From the NCBI RefSeq assembly GCF_001571365.1, contig NZ_BCTQ01000009.1, forward strand, positions 122,330 through 186,329: a stretch of DNA of 64,000 bases. The letters run 5' to 3'. Below are positions 55,745 to 63,936 of this stretch, piece by piece (position 1 is the first letter of the stretch; each line of letters opens with the position of its first letter). The stretch is from Achromobacter denitrificans NBRC 15125 (lineage in GTDB: Bacteria; Pseudomonadota; Gammaproteobacteria; Burkholderiales; Burkholderiaceae_B). The notes under the pieces were generated by a model. The model made no database searches. It was not told the origin of the DNA and was given only the letters and a program-made list of their open reading frames with translations. Made by a program: the position numbers and the translations under genes.

Positions 55745-55841
55745 GCCCTTATTAATCATTAGTCTTTATATAAAGAGAAATAAAGGAAAAGCCAAACATG
55801 TCTTTCCATTCCGCCCAGCCATCCCCCCCCGGACTCCGTCC

Positions 55842-56519
55842 ATGCGCATCCTTCTGATAGAAGACGAAGCCGAACTTGCCCGCTGGCTTTCAAGAAGCCT
55901 GGCCAGACATGCCGGCTTCGTCGTCGAATGGGCTGATGACGGACTGGTTGCCGAACGAAGGTTGGCAATCGAGGAATTCGATGCGGTCATCCTGGATCTC
56001 GGACTGCCGGGCATGGACGGGCATACTTTGCTGGCGAAGATTCGCGCGCGAGACGACCGTACGCCGGTGTTGGTCTTGACCGCGCGCGATTCACTGGCCG
56101 AGAAAATCGGGACGCTTCACCAGGGAGCGGACGATTTCCTGCCGAAACCGTTTGTTGTGGAAGAGTTGGAAGCGCGATTGATCGCACTCATCCGGCGCAG
56201 CCGTGGCCGCGAACATCCGCGGCTTACCCTGGGAAACCTGGTTTTCGAGACTTCCGCTCAAAAATTCACGGTCAACGGACAGCCCCTGCAGTTATCCCCA
56301 CGTGAACATTCGGTCCTGCGAGTGCTGATCCAGAAAAGCGGCGAACCGATGAACAAGCAGCAGATCCTGGACCGCATCCTTACGGACGACGCGGACATCA
56401 ACCTGGAAGCCATCGAGGTCCTGGTCCACAGGTTGCGCAAAAAATTGGCGGACACCGGCGTGCAGATCGTGACCATGCGAGGCATGGGCTATTGCCTGGA
56501 GAACGTTGTTGACAACTAG
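55842..56519 (+). CDS. tctD: OmpR/PhoB-type response regulator (TctD-like)
   Basis: The protein has 225 residues. The receiver domain (residues 1-115) has the acidic pair at 8-9, the phospho-acceptor Asp52 in AVILDLGLPG, a conserved Thr in VLTARD and Lys102 in LPKPF. The C-terminal winged helix (about 125-220) ends with VLVHRLRKKLADTG and IVTMRGMGYCLE. It overlaps the kinase gene and precedes a complete TctCBA transporter, so it should activate tctCBA in response to a tricarboxylate such as citrate. Its start lies directly beside the oriC candidate. Confidence 0.93.
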   Translation: MRILLIEDEAELARWLSRSLARHAGFVVEWADDGLVAERRLAIEEFDAVILDLGLPGMDGHTLLAKIRARDDRTPVLVLTARDSLAEKIGTLHQGADDFLPKPFVVEELEARLIALIRRSRGREHPRLTLGNLVFETSAQKFTVNGQPLQLSPREHSVLRVLIQKSGEPMNKQQILDRILTDDADINLEAIEVLVHRLRKKLADTGVQIVTMRGMGYCLENVVDN

Positions 56520-57981
56520 AAGTGCGGAAAAAAACGCGCCGAAACGGAACCGCACCCTGAAGACGCAGTTGCTCTGGTGGCTGATTCCAACGCTGGTTTT
56601 CGTGATGATGGGCGCGCTCTGGCTGTCCAACCACCAGTTGCGCAACCAGGTCGACATTGCGTACGACCGTTCGCTCTCCGGAGCGCTGCGCGCGATCGAC
56701 CACAACATATCCACAGCCAGCGGTGGATTAGCCATGGAGCAGCCGTACCTGATGCTGGAATTTTTCGAGCTGACGGCCAATGGCAGCGTTTTCTACCGCG
56801 TGGCCACCGAAGATGGCCTGGCGGAGATCGGCTATCCCGACCTGCCCATGCCCGCGGATCCCCTGGTCTCCGGCGAGCCGCGTTTTTTCTACGCGACCTA
56901 CCAGGGGATGCCCGTCAGGGTCGCGGCGCTGGCGCGCCCCATGGATCCCCCTCTGTACGCGAATAAAGGGGGGCGGATCATCGTGCAGGTGGCGGAAGGG
57001 CTGGATACCCGGCAAGCCTTCCTGCACCAGGTGCTGGTACGCTCCGTGGAACGCGACCTGGCCGTGATCCTGATCAGCGTCCTGGTGATCATCCTGGGCG
57101 TTTTCATGGCCTTGAGGCCCCTGGCCCGGCTCCAGCAGGAAGTGGAAGGGCGGTCTGCAGACGATTTAAGCCCCGTCAGCGCTTCGGACATGCCAGGTGA
57201 GGTCCTACCCCTGGTTGCCGCCGTAAACCTCCACATGGCCCGTTTTGCGGCCCAGGCGAGGGTCCAGAGCCAGTTCCTGGACGACGCATCGCACCAATTG
57301 CGCACGCCGCTGTCGGTTTTGCGGACCCAGATGGCCTATGCCCTGCGCGAAACAGACCCCCAGGAGGTCCGTACAGCCCTTCTGGCGATGCAGGAGGGGT
57401 TGGACAGGGCTGTGCGCACCACCAACCAAATGCTCGCCCTGGCGCGCGCTAAGGACGCTTCCCTGGCCGAAGGCGGGTTCGTCCCTGAATCCGTGGACCT
57501 GGTCGACCTGGCGGATGGGGTCATCCGCGGCCTCTTGCCCACCGCCCGCTTCCGCCAGCTGGACATCGGCCTGGAAGCCGACCAGCGGCCGGTGATGGTG
57601 CAAGGCGCGGACTGGCTGCTGCGGGAAGCGGTCAGCAACCTGGTGGACAACGCCATCCGTTACACCTCGCCCGCGGGGGAGGTGACCGTTCGGGTCCAGG
57701 CCGACGCCGGCACGGCCCGGCTGGTGGTCGAGGACAGCGGCCCGGGGATGTCGGCGGAAGACATTGCCCGCGCCTGCATCCGGTTCCGCCGGGGAGCAGC
57801 CGGCAAGAACAGGCCCGGCGCCGGCCTCGGGCTGGCCATCGTCGGCACGATCGCCGAAATCCTGGGCGCGCGTCTCGTGCTGGAGAACCGGGCGCCGTTG
57901 CCCGGATTGCGCGCGGCCTTGGTGTTTTCCCTTGGACAGGCGCCGGATGGTGCACCGCGTCACGAAAACGGCGAATTTTGA
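56506..57981 (+). CDS. tctE: Sensor histidine kinase (TctE-like)
   Basis: The protein has 491 residues if it starts at the TTG at 56506; a TTG one codon later is equally possible and the first internal ATG is too late to keep the first membrane helix. Membrane segments lie at about 21-42 and 184-203, flanking a periplasmic sensor domain. A HAMP-like stretch follows, then the phospho-accepting His263 in DDASHQLRTPLSVL, the N-box LVDNAIRYTSP and G-boxes EDSGPGMS and PGAGLGLAIVG. It overlaps the regulator gene by 14 bp. In Bordetella the related BctE kinase senses citrate through the BctC receptor. Confidence 0.92.
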   Translation: MLTTRSAEKNAPKRNRTLKTQLLWWLIPTLVFVMMGALWLSNHQLRNQVDIAYDRSLSGALRAIDHNISTASGGLAMEQPYLMLEFFELTANGSVFYRVATEDGLAEIGYPDLPMPADPLVSGEPRFFYATYQGMPVRVAALARPMDPPLYANKGGRIIVQVAEGLDTRQAFLHQVLVRSVERDLAVILISVLVIILGVFMALRPLARLQQEVEGRSADDLSPVSASDMPGEVLPLVAAVNLHMARFAAQARVQSQFLDDASHQLRTPLSVLRTQMAYALRETDPQEVRTALLAMQEGLDRAVRTTNQMLALARAKDASLAEGGFVPESVDLVDLADGVIRGLLPTARFRQLDIGLEADQRPVMVQGADWLLREAVSNLVDNAIRYTSPAGEVTVRVQADAGTARLVVEDSGPGMSAEDIARACIRFRRGAAGKNRPGAGLGLAIVGTIAEILGARLVLENRAPLPGLRAALVFSLGQAPDGAPRHENGEF

Positions 57982-58098
57982 AAGGTATTGGAAAGCTTCG
58001 ATTTTGTACGGTTGCATCCACTGGGGCAGCCATCGCGGAAATCCGCCGGGGCGGGGCTTCCAGCCATACCTAGACCTATAAATCTCGGAGACGCAAGA

Positions 58099-59097
58099 AT
58101 GCAGACGAGTCTGAAGCTGCGCCTGGCCGCCGTCGCGGCGCTTGGCGCGATTACCCTCTCCCTGGGCGCCGCCCAAGCCGCCGAAGAGCCCCGCCGCCCG
58201 GAATGCATCGCGCCGGCGCAGCCCGGGGGCGGTTTCGACCTGACCTGCCGCCTGGCCACCGAAGGCCTGAAACAAAGCGGCGCGCTCAAGAGCGCGATGC
58301 GCATCGTCTACATGCCCGGCGGCATCGGCGCCGTGGCCTACAACAACATCGTCGCCCAGCATCCCAACGAGCCGGGCACCATCGTGGCGTTCTCCGGCGG
58401 TTCGCTGCTGAACCTGGCCCAGGGCAAGTTCGGCAAGTACAACGTCAACGACGTGCGCTGGCTGTCCGCGATCGGCACCGACTACGGCGTCGCCGTGGTC
58501 CGCAACGATTCCCCGTACACCGATCTGAAGAGCCTGATGGAAGCCTTCAAGCAGGATCCGACCAAGATCGTGCTGGGCGCCGGAGGCACCGTGGGCAGCC
58601 AGGACTGGATGAAGGCCGCCCTGACCGCCAAGGCGGCCGGCGTGGACTTCAAGAAGATGCGCTTCGTGGCGTTCGAAGGCGGCGGCGAAGCCGTCACGGC
58701 GTTGCGCGGCGGCCATATCCAGGCCTACATGGGCGACGCGGCCGAAGCCTTCACCATGCTAGAGGGCGGCGCCCCCATCCGGGTGCTGGCGGTGTTCAAC
58801 GACCAGCGCCTGCCGGGCAAGCTCGGCACCGTGCCCACCGCCAAGGAACAGGGCTACGACATCGTCTGGCCGATCATCCGCGGCTTCTACGTGGGTCCCA
58901 AGGTGTCCGACAAGGACTACCAGTTCTGGGTCGACGCCTTCAACAAGACCACGGCCTCGCCCGAGTTCGACAAGCTGCGCCAGCAGCAGGGCCTGTTCCC
59001 GTTCAACAAGACGGGGCCCGAGCTGGACGCCTACGTGAAGAACCAGGTCAAGGTCTACGGCGAACTGGCCGACTCTTTCGGCCTGGTCAAGAAGTAA
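58099..59097 (+). CDS. tctC: Tripartite tricarboxylate transporter receptor (TctC/BctC-like)
   Basis: The protein has 332 residues from the ATG at 58099, preceded by CGGAGA. The signal peptide ends at about residue 27 (AAQA). The mature chain has CIAPAQPGGGFDLTCRLATEG, the TctC ligand-binding opening, and GAGGTVGSQDWMKAALTAKAAG. Unlike the orphan receptor at 1353, it has its own tctB and tctA downstream and a two-component system upstream, so it is a true transporter subunit. Citrate is the most likely ligand by analogy with BctC. Confidence 0.93.
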   Translation: MQTSLKLRLAAVAALGAITLSLGAAQAAEEPRRPECIAPAQPGGGFDLTCRLATEGLKQSGALKSAMRIVYMPGGIGAVAYNNIVAQHPNEPGTIVAFSGGSLLNLAQGKFGKYNVNDVRWLSAIGTDYGVAVVRNDSPYTDLKSLMEAFKQDPTKIVLGAGGTVGSQDWMKAALTAKAAGVDFKKMRFVAFEGGGEAVTALRGGHIQAYMGDAAEAFTMLEGGAPIRVLAVFNDQRLPGKLGTVPTAKEQGYDIVWPIIRGFYVGPKVSDKDYQFWVDAFNKTTASPEFDKLRQQQGLFPFNKTGPELDAYVKNQVKVYGELADSFGLVKK

Positions 59098-59208
59098 GCC
59101 GCAAGGCTCTCCTCCCTATCGCGTCGTTCAAGGTTCCCCGCTGCCGGCATCGCCGCGGCGGCAGGGGAGCGCTGCGCCGCGCGATGCGACTACAACGGAA
59201 AAGTGATC

Positions 59209-59646
59209 ATGAACGATCGAATACTGGGCGTGGCGGCGTTGGCGCTGGCCGCCTTCATGACCGCGGCAGGCTGGGGAATCGAAGCCCCCTTCGCCTATGA
59301 ACCGGTGGGCCCGCGCGCGTTTCCCCTGCTGCTGGCGCTGATCATCGGCCTGTGCGGTCTGTGGCTGGTCTACAAGGGCGGCCATCAGGTCGAGGCCAAT
59401 CCGCCCGGCGCGAATGCGCGCATCGCGCTGATGATGGCGTTCGTGGTGGCCTATGCCTTCCTGTTCCAGTGGCTGGGTTTCGTGATCGCGACCACCCTCA
59501 TGACGATATTCGTCGGCCGCCTGTTCGGGGGCGGCTGGGCGAAGTGCGCCATCGGCGGCGCCGTCATGAGCGTTCTGTTTTTCTTGCTGTTCGACAAGGT
59601 GCTGGACGTGGTCCTGCCCACCGGTTTGCTGGAGACCCTGATATGA
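59209..59646 (+). CDS. tctB: Tripartite tricarboxylate transporter small membrane subunit (TctB)
   Basis: The protein has 145 residues from the ATG at 59209; a GTG two codons earlier is possible. Four membrane segments are predicted (about 5-25, 38-55, 70-100, 105-140), the TctB pattern, with FAYEPVGPRAFPLLLALIIG near the start. It bridges the receptor and TctA. Its stop overlaps the tctA start (ATGA at 59643-59646). Confidence 0.92.
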   Translation: MNDRILGVAALALAAFMTAAGWGIEAPFAYEPVGPRAFPLLLALIIGLCGLWLVYKGGHQVEANPPGANARIALMMAFVVAYAFLFQWLGFVIATTLMTIFVGRLFGGGWAKCAIGGAVMSVLFFLLFDKVLDVVLPTGLLETLI

Positions 59647-61169
59647 GCGGCATTCTTGATCACTTGGCGATAGGTTTTGGCGTAGCCTTTTCGCTGACCA
59701 ACGTGCTGGTGGCCATGATCGGCTCGTTCATCGGGACCATGGTGGGCGTGCTGCCCGGCCTGGGACCGGTCAACGGTGTGGCGATGCTGATCCCGATCGC
59801 CTTCGCCATGAACCTCCCGCCCGAGACCGCGCTGATCCTGCTGGCAGCCGTGTATGTGGGCGCGGAGTACGGCGGGCGCATCACCGCGATCCTGTTGAAC
59901 GTGCCGGGCGAGGCCAGCGCCATCATGACGACGCTGGACGGCTATCCGCTGGCGCGCCAGGGCCTGGCCAGCGTGGCGCTGTCGCTGTCGGCATGGTCCG
60001 CTTTTTTCGGCGCCATCGTATCGGTAGTGGGCATCATCCTGCTCGCGCCGCTGTTGGCCAAGTGGGCGTTGGCTTTCGGCCCCGCCGAGTATTTCGTGTT
60101 GATGATCTTCGCGTTCTGCTGCCTGACCAGTCTGCTGGGTAAGCAACCCGTCAAGGGCGTGCTGGCGGCAATGATCGGCCTGTCGATTTCGGTGGTGGGC
60201 GTGGACGCGAATTCGGGCGTCTATCGCTATACCTTCGAATCGGTGCATCTGGCCGACGGCATCGAGTTCGTGGTCGTCGTGATTGCGCTGTTCGCGGTCA
60301 GCGAGATGCTGGAAATGCTGGAAAAAGTCATGTCCGGCCACAGCGTCGAGGTCAAGCCCAGCGGACGCAAGCTTTTCAACTTGAAGGAAATGGCGCTCAC
60401 CTGGTGGAGCGTGGTGCGCAGTTCGCTGGTGGGCTTCGGCGTGGGCGTATTGCCCGGCGCCGGCGCCAGCGTGGCCGCCGCCGTGGCGTACTCGCAGGAA
60501 AAGCGCATCATCGAAGCCAAGGATCCGGAAGCGAAGTTCGGCAAGGGCGACATGCGCGGCCTGGTCGCGCCGGAAGCCGCCGCCACGGCATCGGCCATCG
60601 GTTCCTTCGTGCCCATGCTGACGCTGGGCGTTCCCGGCTCGGGTACCACGGCGGTGATGATGGGCGCGCTGACGCTCTACAACATCACGCCGGGCCCGGT
60701 GCTGTTTGATACCAAGCCCGAGCTGGTGTGGGGCCTGATTGCCTCGCTCTTCGTCGCCAACGTGCTGCTGTTCGTCATGAACGTTCCGATGGTGCGTTTT
60801 TTCGCGAAAGTGCTGTCGGTGCCGGGATGGTTGATGGTGCCGGGCATCCTGTGCATCAGCTACATCGGCGTCTATGCCATCAACGCGGGCACGTTCGACC
60901 TGTTGCTGGTGGCCGGTATCGGCGCGCTGGGGTATTTCCTTCGCAAATTCGGCGTACCCATGGCGCCGCTGGTGCTGGGCGTGGTGCTGGGCAATATGAT
61001 GGAGCAGAACCTGCGCCGCGCCCTGTCGATGACCGACGGCGACGTGGCTGTGCTGTTCGCCAGCCCGGTGTCGATCGCGATGTGGGTGGGGGCGGCCGCG
61101 GTCGTGATCGTGCCGCAGATCATGCGCCGCATGCGCGCGGCGAAAAAGCTTGCCGCTGGTCCGGCCTGA
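59643..61169 (+). CDS. tctA: Tripartite tricarboxylate transporter large membrane subunit (TctA)
   Basis: The protein has 508 residues from the ATG at 59643. Landmarks: GTMVGVLPGLGPVNGVAMLIPIAF near the start, YVGAEYGGRITAILLNVPGEASA, then in the second half GVLPGAGASVAAAVAY and MLTLGVPGSGTTAVMMGAL, the paired glycine-rich motifs of TctA. About twelve membrane helices. It is the translocating subunit for citrate or a related acid, driven by the ion gradient. A strong terminator follows. Confidence 0.94.
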   Translation: MSGILDHLAIGFGVAFSLTNVLVAMIGSFIGTMVGVLPGLGPVNGVAMLIPIAFAMNLPPETALILLAAVYVGAEYGGRITAILLNVPGEASAIMTTLDGYPLARQGLASVALSLSAWSAFFGAIVSVVGIILLAPLLAKWALAFGPAEYFVLMIFAFCCLTSLLGKQPVKGVLAAMIGLSISVVGVDANSGVYRYTFESVHLADGIEFVVVVIALFAVSEMLEMLEKVMSGHSVEVKPSGRKLFNLKEMALTWWSVVRSSLVGFGVGVLPGAGASVAAAVAYSQEKRIIEAKDPEAKFGKGDMRGLVAPEAAATASAIGSFVPMLTLGVPGSGTTAVMMGALTLYNITPGPVLFDTKPELVWGLIASLFVANVLLFVMNVPMVRFFAKVLSVPGWLMVPGILCISYIGVYAINAGTFDLLLVAGIGALGYFLRKFGVPMAPLVLGVVLGNMMEQNLRRALSMTDGDVAVLFASPVSIAMWVGAAAVVIVPQIMRRMRAAKKLAAGPA

Positions 61170-61234
61170 TCCAATGGCGGCGCGGCTGTTGCAAAGGGCA
61201 GCAGCCGGCCGCGGGATCGGAGCCGGAAATTGCA

Positions 61235-61262
61235 AAGGGCGCCTTTTGGGCGCCCTTTTTTT
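61235..61262 (+). terminator. Rho-independent terminator after tctA
   Basis: A 7-bp perfect G/C stem (61238-61244 with 61250-61256), extendable by A/T pairs, with a TTTTG loop, is followed by a T-run to 61262. It ends the tctDE-tctCBA unit 65 bp after the tctA stop. Confidence 0.88.
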
Positions 61263-61388
61263 GTCGCTGAAATTGCGTGGATGACTGCGAAATCTAATAC
61301 GAGCTTTTATTCATATTTATGATAAAAGCGCTTTTAAAAAGGGACCGCGATAAGTTTTAGGCCGCGACGGATGCGTCGGAACGAGGCG

Positions 61389-62555
61389 TCAGACTTGCGC
61401 CAGGCGTTCCAGCGCGGCATCGAGCGTCGCGTCTTTCTTGGCGAAGCAGAAGCGCACGATGCGGTGGTTGGATTCGGGTGCGTCGGGTTGGCGATAGAAC
61501 GCCGATACCGGTATTACCGTGACGCCGTGGTTCACCGTCAGGTCGCGCGAAAAATCGGCTTCGTTCTGCTTGGAAATGTCGCTGTAATCGGCCAGCAGGA
61601 AGAAGGTGCCTGGACTGGGCAGGGGGCGGAAACGGGTCTTTTCCAGGCCTTGCGCCAGACGGTCGCGCTTGGCCTGGTAGAAGGCCGGCAAGTCCAGGTA
61701 GGGCTTGGGATCGCGCATGAATTCGGCCAGCGCGAACTGCATCGGGGAGGGCACGGTGAACACCATGAACTGGTGCACCTTGCGCAGTTCGGCGCTTAAC
61801 TGGCGCGGCGCGCAGCAGTAGCCGATCTTCCAGCCGGTGGTGTGGTAAGTCTTGCCGAAGGAAGAAATCACGAACGCGTGCTCGGCCAGGAGCGGGCGGC
61901 GCGCCACGCTGGCATGGGGCTTGCCGTCGAACACGATGTGTTCGTAGACCTCGTCGGACACGAGCAGCACGCCGGTGTCGCGAACGATGGCTTCGAGTGC
62001 GTCGAGATCGCTGTCGTCGAGCACCGCGCCGGTGGGATTGTGCGGGAAGTTCAGCATCAAGAGACGCGTCTTCGACGTGATCGCGTCATGCACTCGCTGC
62101 CAGTCGATGCGGTAGTACGGGTCGCCTTCGGTAGGGGCGCGCAGCGGCACGGGCACCGCGGTGCCGCCGGCCAGGCGGATCGCCGGCAGGTAGGAGTCGT
62201 AGCAGGGTTCGATGACGACCACTTCGTCGCCGCTGCCCACGGCGGCGAGGACGGTGGCCATCAAGGCCTCGGTCGCGCCGCTGGTGACGGTGATTTCGGT
62301 TTCAGGGTCGTAGGCATGGCCGTAGAGATCGCGCGTCTTGGCGGCGATGGCTTCGCGCAGGGGCGCGACGCCGGGCATGTAGGGGTATTGATTGTGGCCG
62401 TCGGCCATGGCCTTGGAAACCAGCGCGCACAGGGCGGGATCCGGATCGAAGTCAGGAAAGCCCTGGCCGAGGTTGATCGCCTTGTGTTCGATGGCCAGGC
62501 GGCTCATCACGGTAAAGATGGTGGTGCCGACGTCGGGTAGTTTGGATCGGATCAT
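61389..62555 (-). CDS. Methionine-type aminotransferase (YbdL-like)
   Basis: The protein has 388 residues from the ATG at 62553-62555; an upstream extension lacks similarity. It is a class I PLP aminotransferase of the YbdL/kynurenine-aminotransferase branch. LGQGFPDFDPDPAL near the start, NFPHNPTGAVL, SDEVYEHIVFDG and the PLP-lysine motif SSFGKTYHTTGWKIGY at about residue 235 are all present. YbdL transfers the amino group of methionine, histidine or aromatic amino acids to 2-oxoacids. It is a single gene, divergent from the AbrB-family gene. Confidence 0.92.
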   Translation of the reverse strand: MIRSKLPDVGTTIFTVMSRLAIEHKAINLGQGFPDFDPDPALCALVSKAMADGHNQYPYMPGVAPLREAIAAKTRDLYGHAYDPETEITVTSGATEALMATVLAAVGSGDEVVVIEPCYDSYLPAIRLAGGTAVPVPLRAPTEGDPYYRIDWQRVHDAITSKTRLLMLNFPHNPTGAVLDDSDLDALEAIVRDTGVLLVSDEVYEHIVFDGKPHASVARRPLLAEHAFVISSFGKTYHTTGWKIGYCCAPRQLSAELRKVHQFMVFTVPSPMQFALAEFMRDPKPYLDLPAFYQAKRDRLAQGLEKTRFRPLPSPGTFFLLADYSDISKQNEADFSRDLTVNHGVTVIPVSAFYRQPDAPESNHRIVRFCFAKKDATLDAALERLAQV

Positions 62556-62656
62556 GGTGGACGGGGAAGTGGAGGCTGCTAGCGAAGAGAGTTTTCGTAA
62601 GTATCCCACTAACTCATAATTCGGTTTTCTCATGAGCTTAAGGCGCGGAAGGGGGC

Positions 62657-63703
62657 GTGGTGCGGAATATGTTGTGGAGGGTGCTGGGCGGCTTTGCGAT
62701 AGCGTTGGCCGGGGCGTTGCTGGCGGTATGGGCGCATATTCCCTTGCCGTGGATGCTGGGCGCGTTGTTGCTGACGGCCGCCACGCGCATCGCGGGCCTG
62801 GGCACCGCTTGTCCTCGCCCCGCGCGCAACGGCGGGCAGTGGGTGATTGGCACCTCGCTGGGGTTGTACTTCACGCCGCAGGTGATCGGGCATATCGGCA
62901 GCAACGCGGGGCCCATCATCGTGGGCATGCTGTTCGCGTTGGGGCTGGCGTTCATGGGCACCGCGATTCTGCGGCGCTATACCGACGTGGATTTCAAGAC
63001 CGCCTGGTTCTCGTCGGCGATAGGGGGCGCGAGCGAAATGGCCAGCCTGGCCGAACGCCACGGCGCGCGCATCGATCGCGTGGCGACGGCGCACAGCGTG
63101 CGCGTGCTGCTGGTAGTGGTGACGGTGCCCTTCATTTTCCAGTGGTGGGGCGTTGCCGGGCTGGATCCCACCGTGCCGGGGCCGCGCGAGGTCGATGGCG
63201 CGGGCCTTGCTTTGCTGGTGGCCTTGACCTGCGTGGGTGGATTCGCGTTCATGAAGCTGCGCCTGCCCAATCCGTGGGTACTGGGCCCGATGCTCGTCGC
63301 CATGATGCTGACCGCCTCCAGCATTGAACTGTCGGCGCTGCCGGACTATGTGCCGAAGATCGGGCAGCTGTTCATCGGCTGGTCGCTGGGGGATCGCTAT
63401 CGCCCCGATTTCTTCCGGGCCGCGCCCCGATTCATTGCCGCCGTGGCGGGCTTCACGATTACGGCCCTGGCGCTGGCGTTCGGCTTGGGCGCCTTGCTGT
63501 CCTTGTGGTCGGCCGCGCCCATTCCCACCCTGATCCTGGGCACCACGCCCGGTGGAATCGCGGAGATGGCGATCACCGCGAAGGTGCTGCAGCTGGGGGT
63601 GCCGGTGGTTACCGCGTTCCACGTCACCAGGATGGTGTTCGTGGTGATCGTTACGGGGCCGCTATACGCCTTTCTGGCGCCTCGGCAGGCCAAGTCGGCG
63701 TGA
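62657..63703 (+). CDS. AbrB family membrane protein (ammonia monooxygenase-like)
   Basis: The protein has 348 residues from a GTG at 62657. About nine or ten membrane segments form two related halves, each opening with a PWMLGALLL- or PWVLGPMLV-type motif (about residues 30-40 and 200-210), the PF05145 pattern. The name ammonia monooxygenase in older annotation is misleading; the function is unknown and a transport or regulatory role is suspected. It is divergent from the aminotransferase gene with a 101-bp gap. Confidence 0.85.
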   Translation: MVRNMLWRVLGGFAIALAGALLAVWAHIPLPWMLGALLLTAATRIAGLGTACPRPARNGGQWVIGTSLGLYFTPQVIGHIGSNAGPIIVGMLFALGLAFMGTAILRRYTDVDFKTAWFSSAIGGASEMASLAERHGARIDRVATAHSVRVLLVVVTVPFIFQWWGVAGLDPTVPGPREVDGAGLALLVALTCVGGFAFMKLRLPNPWVLGPMLVAMMLTASSIELSALPDYVPKIGQLFIGWSLGDRYRPDFFRAAPRFIAAVAGFTITALALAFGLGALLSLWSAAPIPTLILGTTPGGIAEMAITAKVLQLGVPVVTAFHVTRMVFVVIVTGPLYAFLAPRQAKSA

Positions 63704-63936
63704 ACCAGTCTTGTTCCAGTCTGAAAAATACGACATTGGGGAAAACAACTATATGAGTCTGTAATGTCGGATGAGTATGCTGGTCAGGCAGTTGATTCAA
63801 GCAGCGCGCGGACTCGTTCTGCAGCTTGGCGGCAAGCGGGAACGCAGCAGCAACGCAGGTGTCACTACCGGTCGTTCAGTTCTCACGGCGTCCTTGATTC
63901 ATTGCATTTCGAGTTAATTACAGGACGCTAGAAAAA
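63704..63936 (+). promoter_or_regulatory. Long 5' leader/promoter region of the cold-shock gene
   Basis: A 233-bp gap with lower G+C content lies between the AbrB-family gene and the csp ATG. It contains a 7-bp inverted repeat (CGACATT at 63731-63737 and AATGTCG at 63763-63769). Cold-shock genes often have a long, structured 5' untranslated region that acts as an RNA thermometer, and this spacing fits one. A GAAAAA stretch directly precedes the ATG; no strong Shine-Dalgarno element is visible. Confidence 0.45.

Larger units (their letters stand above)
55353..55841. other. Candidate chromosomal replication origin (oriC), gene-free AT-rich region
   Basis: This 489-bp gap holds no gene. It has two perfect DnaA boxes in opposite orientation (55555-55563 and 55736-55744), an 8-bp inverted repeat AAGTTGAA/TTCAACTT (55601-55608, 55649-55656), A/T tracts, and an AT-rich block directly after the second box: in 55741-55800 only 18 of 60 bases are G or C, including the palindrome CTTTATATAAAG (55764-55775), as expected of a DNA-unwinding element. 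Strand composition flips here: left of it the plus strand is C-rich even in rightward genes, right of it G-rich. Origin function is inferred. Confidence 0.7.

Noticed and set aside
47411..56715. Further DnaA-box-like 9-mers with one mismatch (for example near 45706, 46901, 47424 and 56707)
   Set aside because: They lack a perfect match (TTTTCCACA or ATATCCACA) and were not counted with the fourteen perfect copies, although weak DnaA binding is possible.
61304..61328. AT-rich imperfect palindrome CTTTTAT...ATAAAAG after the tctA terminator
   Set aside because: It lies between two convergent gene ends, is imperfect in the centre, and has no partner copy or regulator nearby. It may only be a weak second terminator.
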